Shown in pieces: positions 22,621 through 34,018 of a stretch of DNA of 64,000 bases. The stretch's first letter is position 1; each line of letters opens with the position of its first letter. The notes under the pieces are model-generated. The model was not told the origin of the DNA and ran no database searches. It worked only from the letters and a program-made list of their open reading frames with translations. The stretch comes from Chaetoderma sp. LZ-2023a (taxonomy: Eukaryota > Mollusca > Caudofoveata > Chaetodermatida > Chaetodermatidae). The stretch spans positions 81,938,891-82,002,890 of the forward strand of contig CM067366.1 in assembly GCA_034401795.1 (NCBI GenBank), given 5' to 3'. A program made the translations under genes and the position numbers.

Positions 22621-23527
22621 AAGCACAAACCTACAATAAACAAGCGGAACGAGACCCGGATGGAAGGCAGACAATTAATTTTCAAATAATTTGACTCATA
22701 AATTAACTGTAACCCTCCCGCACCCCACCCCGCCACGTTACAACAACGATCGCATTGATTATGACGACAAGAACGAGGCGGGCATTAAACACACCCATAA
22801 TAGATCCTCCAGGATGTGTAATGGCTCCAGGAATCATATCGCATAGCATTCGGGGTATATTTACTAATCAATATAAATTATACTCCTAACGAAAGCAGCA
22901 CGATATGTGAATAAAACAACAAAATGTATAACAAACTGCTGTATCACACGGTAAAACCGCAGACCATGCATCTACTCAAGAATTTTGAAACCACCGATCA
23001 TTGCAAACCGATCGTGATCGCACGTAAACTTGATCATTCTAAAGTTTCCGGTACCATTTTTAGTACGCAGCACCCAGAACAAGATGCGCGAATTAATGAA
23101 AAATTTTCTTCACATAAACATCCGAGCAACCGGGTGTGACGTCACCCGCTTGGATCCTACGGAGAACGACGTCAGCCGATATTCGTGTTAGAAATACCGT
23201 AGCATAACACCTATTTTCATATCTGCCGATCGCCTGTTGGGGGTTAAAGAAGGCGATCGTCTGGCATATATCGTTGTTAGCACACGTCCCAGATTCTATG
23301 GGGTCAGAAATTGGAACATGCGACACAGCGAAATTTAGAGACCTAAGTCTTTTAACTATGGATAATAAAGAACGATACAACCTGGTTATCTTCGGCGGTA
23401 TTCTCCATAGTATCCTTAGTTAATCCTTTCACGAACACACAAACTATCACAGATTAAAGACTTAGATTTTCTGTCACAAAAAACACTAAAATCCTCAATG
23501 CAGAAAGCATGTATTTCTCTTGTTGCT

Positions 23528-23682
23528 ATGCAAACAAGAATGAGCTCTATGATAAACGGGTACTCGGCAGTTGGGAGCCGAGTACCCGGTTCCCAGGAGT
23601 CGGTAAAGCTTTCTAAGTCTATAATCCTAGAGCCACTGTCAAGGCCAGCTGTATATCAGAAGTAACAGAATGGTGAGTATTG
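23528..23682. repeat. DIRS-2 inverted terminal repeat (5' side)
   Basis: Partner of 15541-15695. The outer edge reads cagaatggtgagtattg, the counterpart of the gggaggtaagtatg motif of DIRS-1. The internal hairpin is at about 23558-23588. Confidence 0.93.
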
Positions 23683-23717
23683 ATCGAAGGAGAAAGTCTA
23701 TTCTTTACAATTTATAG

Positions 23718-24057
23718 CATATTCTGTTGAATATTTTGAAATTAATATGGCTGGAAACCATTGCTGCTTAACCCTTTAACCCGTAAAAATGTTCATGAAG
23801 ATTTCAATTTTCTCATAGAAAATCTCCATTTGCAGACGAAGAGAAGAGTATTTTTGAAAATTTACCACTGGAAGGACTCGCTAAGTTATCAAGCCAGTCA
23901 TTCCAGTGGTAAATTTTCAAAAATACTCTTCCCTTCATCTGCAAATGGACATTTCTCAAGGCCACTGCAGAACCCGTTTTCCGATCGTATGAGTGTTAAA
24001 TGGTTAAGGCAGCAATGGCTTCCAGTTTTATTAATTTCAAAATATTCAACAGCTTCC
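23718..24057. repeat. Foldback family B copy interrupted at its loop
   Basis: Left arm 23718-23767 (ttgaatattttgaaattaat, ending ccattgctgc) and right arm 24008-24057 (ggcagcaatggcttcc...) are exact-phase partners. The MITE family A copy between them sits in a TTAA at the hairpin tip. Confidence 0.85.
23768..24007. repeat. MITE family A copy nested in family B, with TTAA duplication
   Basis: Bounded on both sides by TTAA: gctgcTTAAccctttaaccc at the left and gttaaatggTTAAggcagc at the right. Taking it out leaves one TTAA at the tip of a near-perfect hairpin. This is the cleanest evidence in the window for the insertion habit of family A. Confidence 0.9.
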
Positions 24058-24100
24058 CTGTTCGTCTGCCATGAGATAGAGATACGGGGGGGGGGGGGGG

Positions 24101-24590
24101 GAATTTTATTCGTAACCGGTACAGTGTTACTACTGTTAGATGCAAATGTTGCGTGCATCCTTGCGTGAATAGCGGCAGCATATTTGATAGGAAGCAATGC
24201 AATTTCTACATAAATGATGCCATAAACACAATGTGACGTGTAACGCATGAGAGACCTGATACTTTACAACTCATAATAACCCCATGAATGGCACCTCTGG
24301 CATGACTCCCGGGAAACATTTTGAATGCATAATTACCATGGGGGGCGGGGGAATTTTATTCGTAACCGGTACAGTGTTACTACTGTTAGATGCAAATGTT
24401 GCGTGCATCCTTGCGTGAATAGCGGCAGCATATTTGATAGGAAGCAATGCAATTTCTACATAAATGATGCCATAAACACAATGTGACGTGTAACGCATGA
24501 GAGACCTTATACTTTACAACTCATAATAACCCCATGAATGGCACCTCTGGCATGACTCCCGGGAAACATTTTGAATGCATAATTAGCATT
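24101..24590. repeat. Tandem duplication, 250-base period, two copies
   Basis: 'gaattttattcgtaaccggt' occurs at 24101 and 24351; about 235 following bases are almost identical. The copies are separated by a G-rich tract (ccatggggggcggggg); a longer G run precedes the first copy at about 24085-24100. The near identity points to a recent event. Confidence 0.9.
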
Positions 24591-25027
24591 AATAATGCAT
24601 TTACATACAAAACAGTCATGTAACAGCAAATGACATTGAAAATATCTCACCACAACTAGATCAATAGATATCTCTGAAGTTCTACAGGACAGAGATTAAG
24701 TTATAAACATTCAGCAAAGATTGAGTCATAGGCAGAAACAGCATCCAATCAAACTAGCAAACAGTGTTTGTCACACAGGGCCTCCCCCTCCCCCCCCCCC
24801 CCCCACCACCCCCTCATTCGCTATATCTCCCTTTACTAATACATGACTGGAAACTAATTTATGAGAAATTTCAGAAGTGTTTTGCCTCGCCATAGGTAGA
24901 CACTGGATGTGTATTTATTTGTATTATATTTGTTTGTAAATATTGGAAACATACTCTGAGCCTTCATAAATATCCCATAGTATGGCTCCCTTTATAGTAG
25001 TTAAACTGGAGTTATTGTGTCAATAGC
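24590..25027. other. Intronic DNA, no gene seen
   Basis: Contains a C-rich tract (24782-24815). Otherwise I see nothing I can assign. Confidence 0.5.
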
Positions 25028-25130
25028 AAAGAAACTTGTGTACATTTTTCAACAATTTTGGTGGAAGATGTTGCTGTCTACGACAGCACCATCATCCACC
25101 AATTTTGTTGAAAAATAAAAACCAGTTCGT
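25028..25130. repeat. Short hairpin repeat (family E)
   Basis: 'tttttcaacaattttggtgg' is mirrored by 'ccaccaattttgttgaaaaa' about 50 bases on, with loop gctgtctacgacagc. A single-arm relative is at about 53560-53625. Confidence 0.75.
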
Positions 25131-25299
25131 CTTTTACTCTAATTTGAAAATTTTAAATTTTGACATCAGAGTGGTAAGAGTTTATTATGTAATGTAGAAA
25201 ATCAATCGGTTTACCATGCTTTAACTTCATGCTCTCAATTCATGCATAAGGTTAAACGAACAACAAAAGTAGCTTTCAATATTCAAAAAATTATTTTAA

Positions 25300-26065
25300 G
25301 CGATTTTGTATGATACAATATTTACGAGAACACTGAAATTTCTTTTGAGTTTTTTCATTAAAAAAAACATTTTCACCCAAAATCTTGGACCTATGAATTA
25401 GGTGAAATCTCTCAAAAGATCTGCGTATCGTAAGTGAGGTATGTACCAAGATTCATTAAATTATGTGAAGCAATTCTGTACGAGTTTTTGCATTAAAAAG
25501 CAAGTTTTCGCACAAAATCTCAAGTTCAAGTTCAAATTCATTAACTTTGATATACAATGTACAATTTTTAATTACACAACAGGTGGCCCACCAAAGGCAG
25601 AGCCTATATAGACGGTGGACCCCTACATAAAACACACAATAAATTACACAAATAGGACTGAATTTACAGGTACATATACGTAGGTGTGGTTATCTTGTTA
25701 ACTAAAATTCATCTTAACATTATAAGTTCATCTGAGTTTTAATTTACAGTAAATCATGTACCTATAAAGGTGAATCATTCAAAAGGCATAGCTACCAATA
25801 AAAAAGAAGCCACCTGCTAAATTTCATTAAATTATTTTAAGCGATTCTGTATCATATACTGTTTATGAGCTCATATGAAAGTTTTTGCATTAAAAAGCCC
25901 ATTTTCAGACAACATCTTTATAAAAGTGAATCATTCATTCAAAAGGAACATCTGCATACATGTTATAAATGAGACATTAATACGAAGTTTCCTTAAAATA
26001 TCTTAGGTGGTTCTGTACGATATGCCGCTTGTGGACGAATGGACAGACGCATGGACAGATAGATG
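25300..26065. repeat. Diverged array of about 190-base units
   Basis: Units share 'ttttgcattaaaaagc', 'gcgattctgta' and 'gtgaatcattcaaaagg'. The array ends at about 26060 with 'acgaatggacagacgcatgg'. The middle is split by the element at 25511. Confidence 0.65.
25511..25757 (-). mobile_element. Probable 3' end of a non-LTR element (LINE or SINE)
   Basis: About 245 bases inserted in the array. One edge is the short repeat caagttcaagttcaaattca, which on the minus strand would be a (TTGAAC)n-like 3' tail. The body includes 'gtggcccaccaaaggcagag'. I recall similar tails in mollusc retroposons. No coding sequence is left, and the class is uncertain. Confidence 0.4.
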
Positions 26066-26342
26066 GATAAACACAGCGATTACTATAGGGCTTCTACGGG
26101 CACTAATTAACTTTCAAAATATTCTACAGCTTACATGTACCTGTATTAAGTTACCTAGAAATATAGATTCTGAGAATTCAGGTTTCAAAGTTTCAAATTA
26201 ATATCCAATGTGTAAAAAAAATGGGAGGAGTTTAGCGAGAAATGGGTGTGGCATAGTTAGAAATGGATACAAGTGAAAATATAATACCAGCCAAAACATG
26301 GTGGTTCTTTAAGACAGGTGGTCCTTGAAACACCACCAAGCT

Positions 26343-26570
26343 TAACCCTTTAACCCTCAAATTTGTTCAAGAAAATTTAATTTTTCTCATGGCAAATGTT
26401 AATTTGCAGACCAACAGACCACCATTTTTGAAAATTTAGCACTGGAATGACCGGCTTGGTTATTGAGTCAGTCATTCCAGTAGTATATTTCCAAAAGTAA
26501 AATTCTTTTGGTCATTTCTCAAGACAACTGCAGAAGATGCTTTTGGACAGCTTGAGTGTAAAATAGCTAA
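26343..26570. repeat. MITE family A copy
   Basis: Left end ttaaccctttaaccctcaaa; central arms 'actggaatgaccggctt' and 'gtcagtcattccagtag'; worn right end. Confidence 0.8.
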
Positions 26571-26579
26571 AGAGGCACA

Positions 26580-27130
26580 ATATTTAAGCGTCAAAGGACA
26601 GGTGGTCTCTTACACCAGGTTGCCTGATACTTTTCTCCTTGACCAGGCTTGTTTCACGATCAATCATCTGACATCTCACAGGGCCTAACATCGATAATAC
26701 TGCATGGCGTGATACTGCCGTGATTGTTGCAGTGTACACCATCAGGAAATAGACCAACAATCATCATAGCCTGAACCATGACGACTAACCATTCTGAAAC
26801 GCATTGATCAATAATGACGCAGGACAATATCTGTCAAAACAGTAATGGTCAGTTACTGGGCAACAATTGTTTCTTCATGTACATGCAGCTTGTCATGAGA
26901 AATGTTCATTTATGACACAAGGCAGGCCTGTTCAAATTGAACATGTGCGCAACACATTTTTTGGTCATTAAGCAAATTTGTTTTACGTAGCCAAATCTGT
27001 TTTGTGTACCTATTTTTCATGTATTTACGTACAACATGGAAGGAATTGCGGGAACGGAAAACGGGTTGTGTCAGAAATATTTGCTGTAAACCTTGCGCGA
27101 ACGAAACTACATGTAGGTTACACCAATTTT
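26580..27130. other. Intronic DNA, no gene seen
   Basis: Open frames of up to 83 codons exist on both strands near 26910-27255, but neither has splice-site support and the right part runs into a MITE. I assign nothing. Confidence 0.5.
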
Positions 27131-27134
27131 CACA

Positions 27135-27306
27135 GGCCTGCAAGACCATTCTTTTGACAATTCACAACTGGAATGGCAGGCTCGATAACCGAGCCAGCCA
27201 TTCCAGTTGTAAATTGTCAAAAATAGTCTTCTCTTGGCCTGTAAAACGACATTGAATAAGCGAAAATTTCAATTTTCCTGACAAACCTTGACCATTAAAG
27301 GAATAA
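27135..27306. repeat. MITE family A copy with a well-kept hairpin
   Basis: 'ttgacaattcacaactggaa' mirrored by 'ttccagttgtaaattgtcaa'. The left end is truncated, and the right end is cttgaccattaaagg. Confidence 0.75.
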
Positions 27307-27389
27307 TCACTGGAGTACTTATTGCAATCCACATTTTTCAAGGATGTACTCAAAATGTCACTGATCAAGATCGAGTTTTAAGTTGTGAA

Positions 27390-27620
27390 ATTGAATTAGA
27401 AATAATCTAAATAATTTCACATTCCCAACTAAAAAATTATATTAATTTATACGTAATGAAATTCCCACATGTTAAGATCTATTTCGTCTCATTACATTGA
27501 GATTCATAAATTAAGCATCTAAAAGTACACAATTTTAACAATTTAACTTTCAAGAAAGTTTGGTGTAAATATATATGCGCCTTTAACTTTCAAGGATGTA
27601 CCCAAAATGTCTCTGATCAA
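27390..27620. repeat. Partial copy of the 'cccacatgttaagat' repeat
   Basis: Contains 'taatgaaattcccacatgtt' and 'aactttcaag.aagtttggtg', shared with 28009-28216 and 28590-28650 respectively. Confidence 0.55.
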
Positions 27621-28008
27621 GAGTTATCTCCCTTGTCGCCTATATCCAGTAATCCGTGTTAATTAGTCGCAGGCTCAATAATGCCATAACAAATATCAGT
27701 TATTAATTATTAACTTTCATGGCAATATGTCAAGACTACAAATAGCATATGACGGAGTAAACACCATAGCAACAATAGAACACAATGCAAAGCTTTTATG
27801 TATATAAATTATACATGTACTTTTATATGTATATATATTATATTCATGGATTGAATATTTGATTGCAAATAAGAGGAGCTCAATGTCTGCATCATGAAAA
27901 AATTATTAAAGGTGCATGGGACCACAGTATATATGGGATTCACACCAAAATGTTTGAAAATAAAATGGTTAAAATTGTATACTATTACGGTAGGTGCTTA
28001 ATTTGTGT

Positions 28009-28216
28009 ATCTCAATGTAATAAAACGAAATAAATCTTAACATGTGGGAATTTCATTAAGTATAAATTAATTAAAAAAATTTAAGTTGTGAAATTGAATT
28101 AGCGATACGAGTACCAGGAGTATATTAAATTCAAAACTAAAAAATCATATTAATTTATACGTAATGAAATTCCCACATGTTAAGATTTATTTCGTTTCAT
28201 TACATTTGGGTACACA
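28009..28216. repeat. Foldback repeat with arms of about 70 bases
   Basis: 28009-28082 (..aaatcttaacatgtgggaat..) is the inverted partner of 28148-28216 (..attcccacatgttaagattt..). Confidence 0.8.
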
Positions 28217-28238
28217 ATTTAACCCCTCTTATGTCAAC

Positions 28239-28486
28239 TTAACCCTTTAATAGTCAAACTGACCAAAAAACAACTTTGCAGTGGTCTTCAGACAAGGCTA
28301 TTTGAAAGGTATAGAGAAGAGTATTTTTGAATATTTACCACTAGAATGACTGGCTCGGTAACCGAGCCAATCATTCTAGTGTTAAAATTTCAAAAATATT
28401 CTTCTCTTGGCCTGCAGATAGACACTGGCTATGTAAAAACTTTAACTTTCTTTACTATAACCCCTTTAATGGTCAAGTCGGCGACG
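28239..28486. repeat. MITE family A copy
   Basis: Starts ttaaccctttaatagtc. The central palindrome is 'ctagaatgactggctcgg / ccgagccaatcattctag'. A close relative in opposite orientation is at 33650. Confidence 0.8.
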
Positions 28487-28689
28487 TCTTAAAATTAAAA
28501 TATCTTGAAAAATATTGACAATCAAAATGTTTAATTGAAATATCAAGTAGAATTTTGAGCGCTTCGAGGCATTGTTGACACAAACCTCTAAAAGTATACA
28601 AGTTTAACAATTTTATTTTCAAGCAAGTTTGGTGTGAATATGCAACTTTAACTGAAATTTTGTAGTATTATCCGCCTTAGGTTTTCATT

Positions 28690-29140
28690 GATTTCCCCTG
28701 GTAACGTTACCAATGATTTGACAATGGTTAAACCATGGTCAATCATGGGTGGTAAATGACAACATTGGTCAAACTACGGGTGGTAAATGGAATCAATGAT
28801 TAAACCAAGGCTTGGAACAGACATCAATGGCCAAACCATTGTCAACCATGGGTGGTTAATAGAATCAATGGTCAAACCATGGTCAGCCATGCTTAAAGTA
28901 ATTTGGTTGACATATTCAGAATCCCACCCTGTTATGACCATGATAAAACTTGAGTGGTCTGACCATGGGCATCCATGGTATATTTAATATTTAAATTTCA
29001 TATTTAATGGCCACGCCATGGTTTATGGCTACATATTCCTTCCATCCAACCATCCATCATAAATCCACATCTAGATTTGTAACAATTCTTGTTGTGAGTG
29101 AAAACCTGTGTGCCAAACTATATAGCCTACAACATACATG
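28690..29140. repeat. CCATGG-rich repeat (family L), copy 1
   Basis: Many 'ggtcaaaccatggtcaacc' variants and 'atgggtggtaaatg', then 'catatttaatgg' and 'gcctacaacatac'. The same order recurs at 61955-62360. Confidence 0.7.
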
Positions 29141-29194
29141 TACTGTTGAGTAATCTTTGTATGGCTGGCCATGATGACATTTAAACATGTAATG

Positions 29195-29431
29195 TTTTAA
29201 CATTCACGACAGCCAAAAACGTCTTCTGCAACCGGTCTTGAGAATTGTCCATTTGCAAACCAAGAGAAAACTATTAAAAAAATTTACCACTGGAATGACG
29301 GGCTCGATAGCTGAGGTAGGCCAGTCATTCCAGTGGTCAATTTTCAAAAATAGTCTTCTGGTCTGCCAGTAGACATTTTCTTCGACAAAAATGAAATGTT
29401 CTTGAACAAATTTGAATCTGAAAGTGTTAAT
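29195..29431. repeat. MITE family A copy
   Basis: Full-length layout, both arms present around 'actggaatgacgggctcg'. A few extra bases sit at the hairpin tip. Confidence 0.75.
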
Positions 29432-29475
29432 GTTCACGCCAGTCAAAACCAGCCTTATCTGCAATGAAGGAATCC

Positions 29476-29830
29476 AGTTTTAGCTATGCCCGGCACATCT
29501 ATAGCTAAGCTCCACCCATGCGCCTCCCATGTTGGGATCGGTCGATCTCCGCACTCTCTGAATCTCAATTTCCAGAAAACTATATACAGGTAAGCTGCTG
29601 AATATATTTGAAACCAATTTGACTGGGCGCTGTTTGCTGCCATATTTCAAAATATTCAATAGCATACTTAAGACATACAATTCATACAACGCGTCAGACT
29701 ATTAAGCTTCTAGGGAGGACTAAATCGAGTACTTCATTCATGATGTAATTGATTTAATGACGTCACCCTACACGAGACGTAGTTGATTATGACATCATAT
29801 AATTGATTTAGCAAATGGATTCATCAATTG
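29476..29830. repeat. Composite C-B repeat, copy 1
   Basis: 'gttttagctatgcccggcac' and 'atcggtcgatctccg' lead into a family B segment (29589-29662) and then 'gacgtcaccctacacg / atgacatcat'. The same order occurs at 52823 and 57915. Confidence 0.7.
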
Positions 29831-30027
29831 TTTTGGGAGATGTCTATTTGCACACCAAGAAATACTTTTGAAAATAATACCACTGAAATGACTATAAGCT
29901 CGACAGCCAAGCCAGTCATTCCAATGGTAAATTTGTGAAAATAGTCTTCTCTTGGTCTGCAAATATAAGGACATTTACAAAGCACAGGCTATAATTTCTT
30001 TACCTATTTTGAAAATTAAAGGGGTCA
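29820..30027. repeat. MITE family A copy
   Basis: Central arms 'accactgaaatgactataag' and 'ccagtcattccaatggt'. The ends are worn. Confidence 0.65.
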
Positions 30028-30118
30028 CAATGTCAGCATTCAGGTGTACTATAGCTATGTAACCATGTCCCAATGATCGGTTACCATGACTGCGATAAGA
30101 GCATTGAACACGGAGTAC

Positions 30119-30357
30119 ATTAACTATCCCTTTAACCCTTAAATTTATCAGAAAAATCTAAATTTTCTCATAGAAAATGTCCATCTGCAGACCAGTTTAG
30201 AGAAGACTAAGATTTATCACTGTGATGACTGGTTTGGTTATTGAGCCAGTCATTCCAGTGGTAAATTTTCAAAAATATTCTCTTTGTCTGCAAATGGACA
30301 TTTCTTAAGGGCACTGCAGAAGCAGTTTTTGGTGGCTTGATTGAATTAAAAGGCTAA
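30119..30357. repeat. MITE family A copy
   Basis: Left end ccctttaacccttaaattt, right end gaattaaaaggctaa, hairpin well kept. Confidence 0.8.
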
Positions 30358-30399
30358 CAATCTAGAAACAGTCACTAAAAATACAATAAATGTTTTCTA

Positions 30400-30612
30400 T
30401 TAACCATTTAACCATCAAATTTGTTAAAAAAAATGTCAATTTTCGCATACATGTAGATCATGTCAATTTGCAGACCAAGATTATTTTTGAAAATTTACCA
30501 CTGGAATGACTGGCTCAATAACCAAACCAGTGGTAGATTTTCATAAATAACAGGACAATTTTTCAGGGGCACTGTAGAAGCGGTTTTTGGCTGATATCAG
30601 TGTAAAGGTTTT
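30400..30612. repeat. MITE family A copy
   Basis: Left end ttaaccatttaaccatc. The right arm is shortened near 'ataaccaaaccagtggtag'. Confidence 0.75.
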
Positions 30613-30749
30613 ATTCATTGAAGTGTGGCCAAAACTGACAAAATACTTGTTTACATAGTAAGTTGTAACATGTAGCTACAGAGGCATCTATCAATGCTGA
30701 ATTAACCCTATAATACTAAAAGTGCATAAAAACATATAAATATTTGCTA

Positions 30750-31418
30750 ACCCTTTCACCGATGAATTCCCCATACCGTTTTTATTCGAGGAAAGGACGC
30801 TAGCATGTATTGGACGCAGGATAAATTTTTGCCCAAATCATCCCCAAAAATCATTATACTCATAGAAAGGACGCATAGAGAAATTGAAATCCATTCTCTA
30901 AAATGGTTAAAACTCATAGAACCTACCACGAAAATTGAATGCAATCAATATCTTTTCTGGACGCCATTTTATGTAAAATTCAGGATTAATTTTGATGTAA
31001 TAAATGAAATTTATTAATGGATACGCAATATTTACGCGCTCCAATTTAATAATTTCACTCCGCGATGATGTTTTGAGGTATACATTAAACATAGTCGTAA
31101 GGCGGCGAGAGTTTGTACCGTTCAATTTCCGTGGTATCATTAATTTTTATTACGAAAGTTGACAAAAAAAAATGTGCTCAAAAACTGTACTCGATTATAG
31201 GATGCACCACTTTCCTAGAACATATAATATGACAAAAAGAATGCGTCATTTTCAAGGCAATGATACAGGAAAACTTAAATATTTTGAGATTAATTTGACT
31301 GGAACCCATTGGGCAGCAAAAGCTTCCAATCAAATTATTTTCAAAATATTCAACAGTATAAGTTTTATATCATAATTAATGAATATACTTTTCCAGGGGT
31401 TTGTCAGTGAAAGGGTTA
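30750..31418. repeat. Larger non-autonomous element with TTAACCCTTT-like ends
   Basis: Left edge taaccctttcaccgatgaat; right edge cagtgaaagggttaa. Inside are the 'cattaaacatagtcgtaagg' segment shared with 10092-11040 and a family B hairpin (31277-31358). The ends resemble those of MITE family A. Confidence 0.6.
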
Positions 31419-31578
31419 ATTGAATGTCCCATTTGCAAGCCAGGAGAAAACCGGTTATCGAACGAGTAACTCGGGTAAATTGTCAAAAATAAGTCTTCTC
31501 CTGGCCTGCAAACGGACCACCCACAAGAGGACTGGCCTGCGGAATCTATGTTGACCGGCTTGACAGCTATAGGATTAA
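31418..31578. repeat. MITE family A copy, shortened
   Basis: Abuts the element ending at 31418. It keeps 'aaattgtcaaaaataag' and 'cctggcctgcaaacgg'. Confidence 0.6.
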
Positions 31579-31757
31579 ATGTGTTTGAAATCTCTTTATC
31601 TAGTATTAATCACTCCTTCCACTTATCTAGATATTGGATTATCTGTGTACCAGTAAGCAGTGACTCAGATTTGAGCCAGTAATACCTATGCATAGCTGAG
31701 AAATCAATCAGACATGGGATAGTAATCTAATACAGCATTATAAGGAATAGGTGCTTT

Positions 31758-31956
31758 AACTATGGTCGAGCCGGTTTTGGCACCAAAATTCGCATGTGCT
31801 TTGATCTTGAAAAATGTAGATTTTTATGCCAATAATTTTGAAATTTTATCACTGAAAGGAATAGTGCGACAACTGAGCCAGTTATTTCAGTGGTAAATTT
31901 TCGAAACAAGTCTTCATCTTCTCTTGACGTGCAAATAGACATTCACTAAGCATTGC
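31758..31956. repeat. MITE family A copy
   Basis: Diverged; 'gccagttatttcagtggtaa' and 'gcaaatagacattcac' are recognisable. Its right end runs straight into the 43-base array. Confidence 0.65.
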
Positions 31957-32346
31957 TAAGACCACCCTAAGTCACACACCCCGGCCCCTGTATTAAATGC
32001 TAAGACCACCCTAAGTCACACACCCTGCCCCTGTATTAAATGCTAAGACCACCATAAGTCACACACCCCACCCCTGTATTAAATGCTAAGACCACCCTAA
32101 GTCACACACCCTGACCATGTATTAAATGCTACGACCACCCTAAATCACACACACTGCCCCTGTATTAAATGCTGAGACTACCCTACGTCACACACCCCAT
32201 CCCTGTATTAAATGCTAAAATCCCCTATGTCACACACCCACACCTGTATTAAATGATAAGACACCCCCCCCCCTAAGTCACACCCCCACCCCTGTATTAA
32301 ATGCTAAGAGCACCCTAAGTCACACACCCCACACTTTATTAAATGC
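31957..32346. repeat. Minisatellite, about 43-base unit, about nine copies
   Basis: Unit has 'gctaagaccaccctaagtca' then 'cacacccc.cccctgtatt' and 'aaat'. Copies vary at several sites and two are shortened. Confidence 0.9.
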
Positions 32347-32420
32347 AAGACAAAATTCATTAAGCAAATATTGTCTGTTTGCTGATTACAGGACCTGATA
32401 ATTGAGAATTTTTTTTTTAA

Positions 32421-32483
32421 AGCCTGTCTTAGTAGCGCCATGATTAATGTAAAGCCTGTCTTAGTAGCGCCATGATTAATGAC
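32421..32483. repeat. Two-copy direct repeat, about 32 bases
   Basis: 'aaagcctgtcttagtagcgc' followed by 'catgattaatg' occurs twice in a row. Confidence 0.9.
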
Positions 32484-32553
32484 AGGTCAGTAGCCAGTAC
32501 CTGAATTCAATTAATAGTATACAGAAAATAAAGATGCTGGAGGCACATTTAAC

Positions 32554-32768
32554 ACATTAACAGGCAAGCCGGCTTCCGCATTAGCCTTGGGGAATGTCCA
32601 TTTGCCGGTCAAAAGAAGACTATTTACTACTGGAATGACTGGCTTGATTATCGAGTCATTCATTCCAGTAGTATATTTTCAGAAAATTGTCTTCTCTTAG
32701 ATTGCAAATGGACATTCAATAAGCAAATATTTTAATTTTCTTGACCAAATTTGATCATTAAAGGGTTA
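32554..32768. repeat. MITE family A copy
   Basis: Both arms are present around 'actggaatgactggcttg'. The right end reads atcattaaagggttaa. Confidence 0.8.
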
Positions 32769-32811
32769 AAGACATGTGATTGCTTGACCACATGTCCTTC
32801 AAACAACTGTT

Positions 32812-33007
32812 TTTACCATTTAATAGTTAAAATTTGAAAAGAAAATTAACCTGTTTTCTTAGTAAATGTCCATCTGTAGACGACTAGGAGAAGGCTATTT
32901 CTGAAAGTTTACCAGTGGTAAATTCAAATTTTCAAAAATAATCTGTTTATATGTAAATGAACATTTCCCAGAACTACTGGCCATTATAACTATTACGGGT
33001 TTAAATA
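32812..33007. repeat. MITE family A copy, centre deleted
   Basis: Left arm, then the 'accagtggtaaattc' right arm with no hairpin tip between them. Confidence 0.65.
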
Positions 33008-33279
33008 ATTGTACCATTATTTGGACCCATAACACAGGGGTCCCTTAGACCAGGTCATACGCATAGAACATGTTTGCTTAATTATTCATTGACATGGCCT
33101 CTGATTATAATCATGATAATAGCGAGCCAATGAAGATGTATTGATGTTTGTTCTGACAAACATTTTGTAACCAAAGCCACAGATGTGATAAATTAACCCT
33201 GGATTTGTGTCCACAGAGTTTTGCGGAAAGCAGTTGCTGCCATGAATAGGCACCAATTTTTTTTACAGCAATTCAGCAA

Positions 33280-33518
33280 ACCCTTTAAACCCTAATATCA
33301 GCCAAAAACAGCTTCTGCAAGTGGTCTTGAGAAATATCCATTTGCAGACCAAGAGAAGACGATTTTTGAAAACTTACCACTGGAATGACTGGCTCGATAA
33401 CCGAGCCAATTATTCCAGCAGTAAATTTTCGACATTAGTCCTCTCTTGGTCTGCAAATGGACATTTTCTATGAGAAAATTTAATTTTTCTGGATCAAATT
33501 TAAGGGTTAAAGGGTTAA
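33280..33518. repeat. MITE family A, best-preserved full copy
   Basis: About 239 bases: left end ccctttaaaccc, 'cttctgcaagtggtcttgag', 'atttgcagaccaagagaag', then the palindrome 'ccactggaatgactggctcg' / 'cgagccaattattccag', then 'tcttggtctgcaaatggaca' and right end gggttaaagggttaa. Ends CCCTTT with TTAA flanks are typical of the piggyBac superfamily. It has no coding capacity. Confidence 0.85.
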
Positions 33519-33649
33519 TCCCTCTTGTGACAACAGTACTTTCAAAATACCACTTGATATATCAATTAAACAGTTTGATGGTCAATATTTGTCAAGATAT
33601 TTTTGACTATTTTTGTAAATTTAATACTGAATTTTTTTCCGCCGCCTTG

Positions 33650-33882
33650 ACCATTAAAGGGGTAATAGCAAAGAAAATAAGTTTTTACTTACCCAGTGTC
33701 TACCTGCAGGCTGAGAGAAGAATATTTTTGAAAATTTACCACTAGAATGACTTGCTCAGTTACTGAGCCAGTCATTCTAGTGGTAAATATTCAAAAATAC
33801 TCTTCGCGAGGCCTTGCAAATACCAATGACTGAAGACCACTGCGAAGTAGTTTTTTGGTCAGTTTGACCATTAAAGGATTAA
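33650..33882. repeat. MITE family A copy, same subtype as 28239
   Basis: 'ctagaatgacttgctcag' / 'ctgagccagtcattctag' hairpin; both flanks carry 'gaccattaaagg'. Confidence 0.8.
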
Positions 33883-34018
33883 GTTGACATGAGGGGTTAA
33901 AATAATGATTACATGAATAATGCAAGCTGTAATTTAACACGCATGTTAACCCATATATGTCCCTAAATAAAACATACTTTCTCAAGATAACTACACCTGT
34001 TTTAGCTGGCTTGACCAT

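Larger units (their letters stand above)
15504..23694 (-). mobile_element. DIRS-type tyrosine-recombinase retrotransposon (DIRS-2), nearly whole
   Basis: About 8.2 kb, coding strand minus, same plan as DIRS-1 but a distinct lineage by sequence. Inverted repeats at 15541-15695 and 23528-23682 differ at only a few positions, so it is young. An internal complementary region lies at 15753-15856. Gag-like, RT/RNase H/MT-like and recombinase regions are all present, with about one or two apparent breaks. The stretch between the internal complementary region and the recombinase is about 1 kb longer than in DIRS-1, explained by the probable LTR at 16383-17364. Confidence 0.95.

Noticed and set aside
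31957-32346. The 43-base array as a CRISPR-like structure
   Set aside because: The units are directly adjacent with no unique spacers, and the context is a eukaryotic intron.
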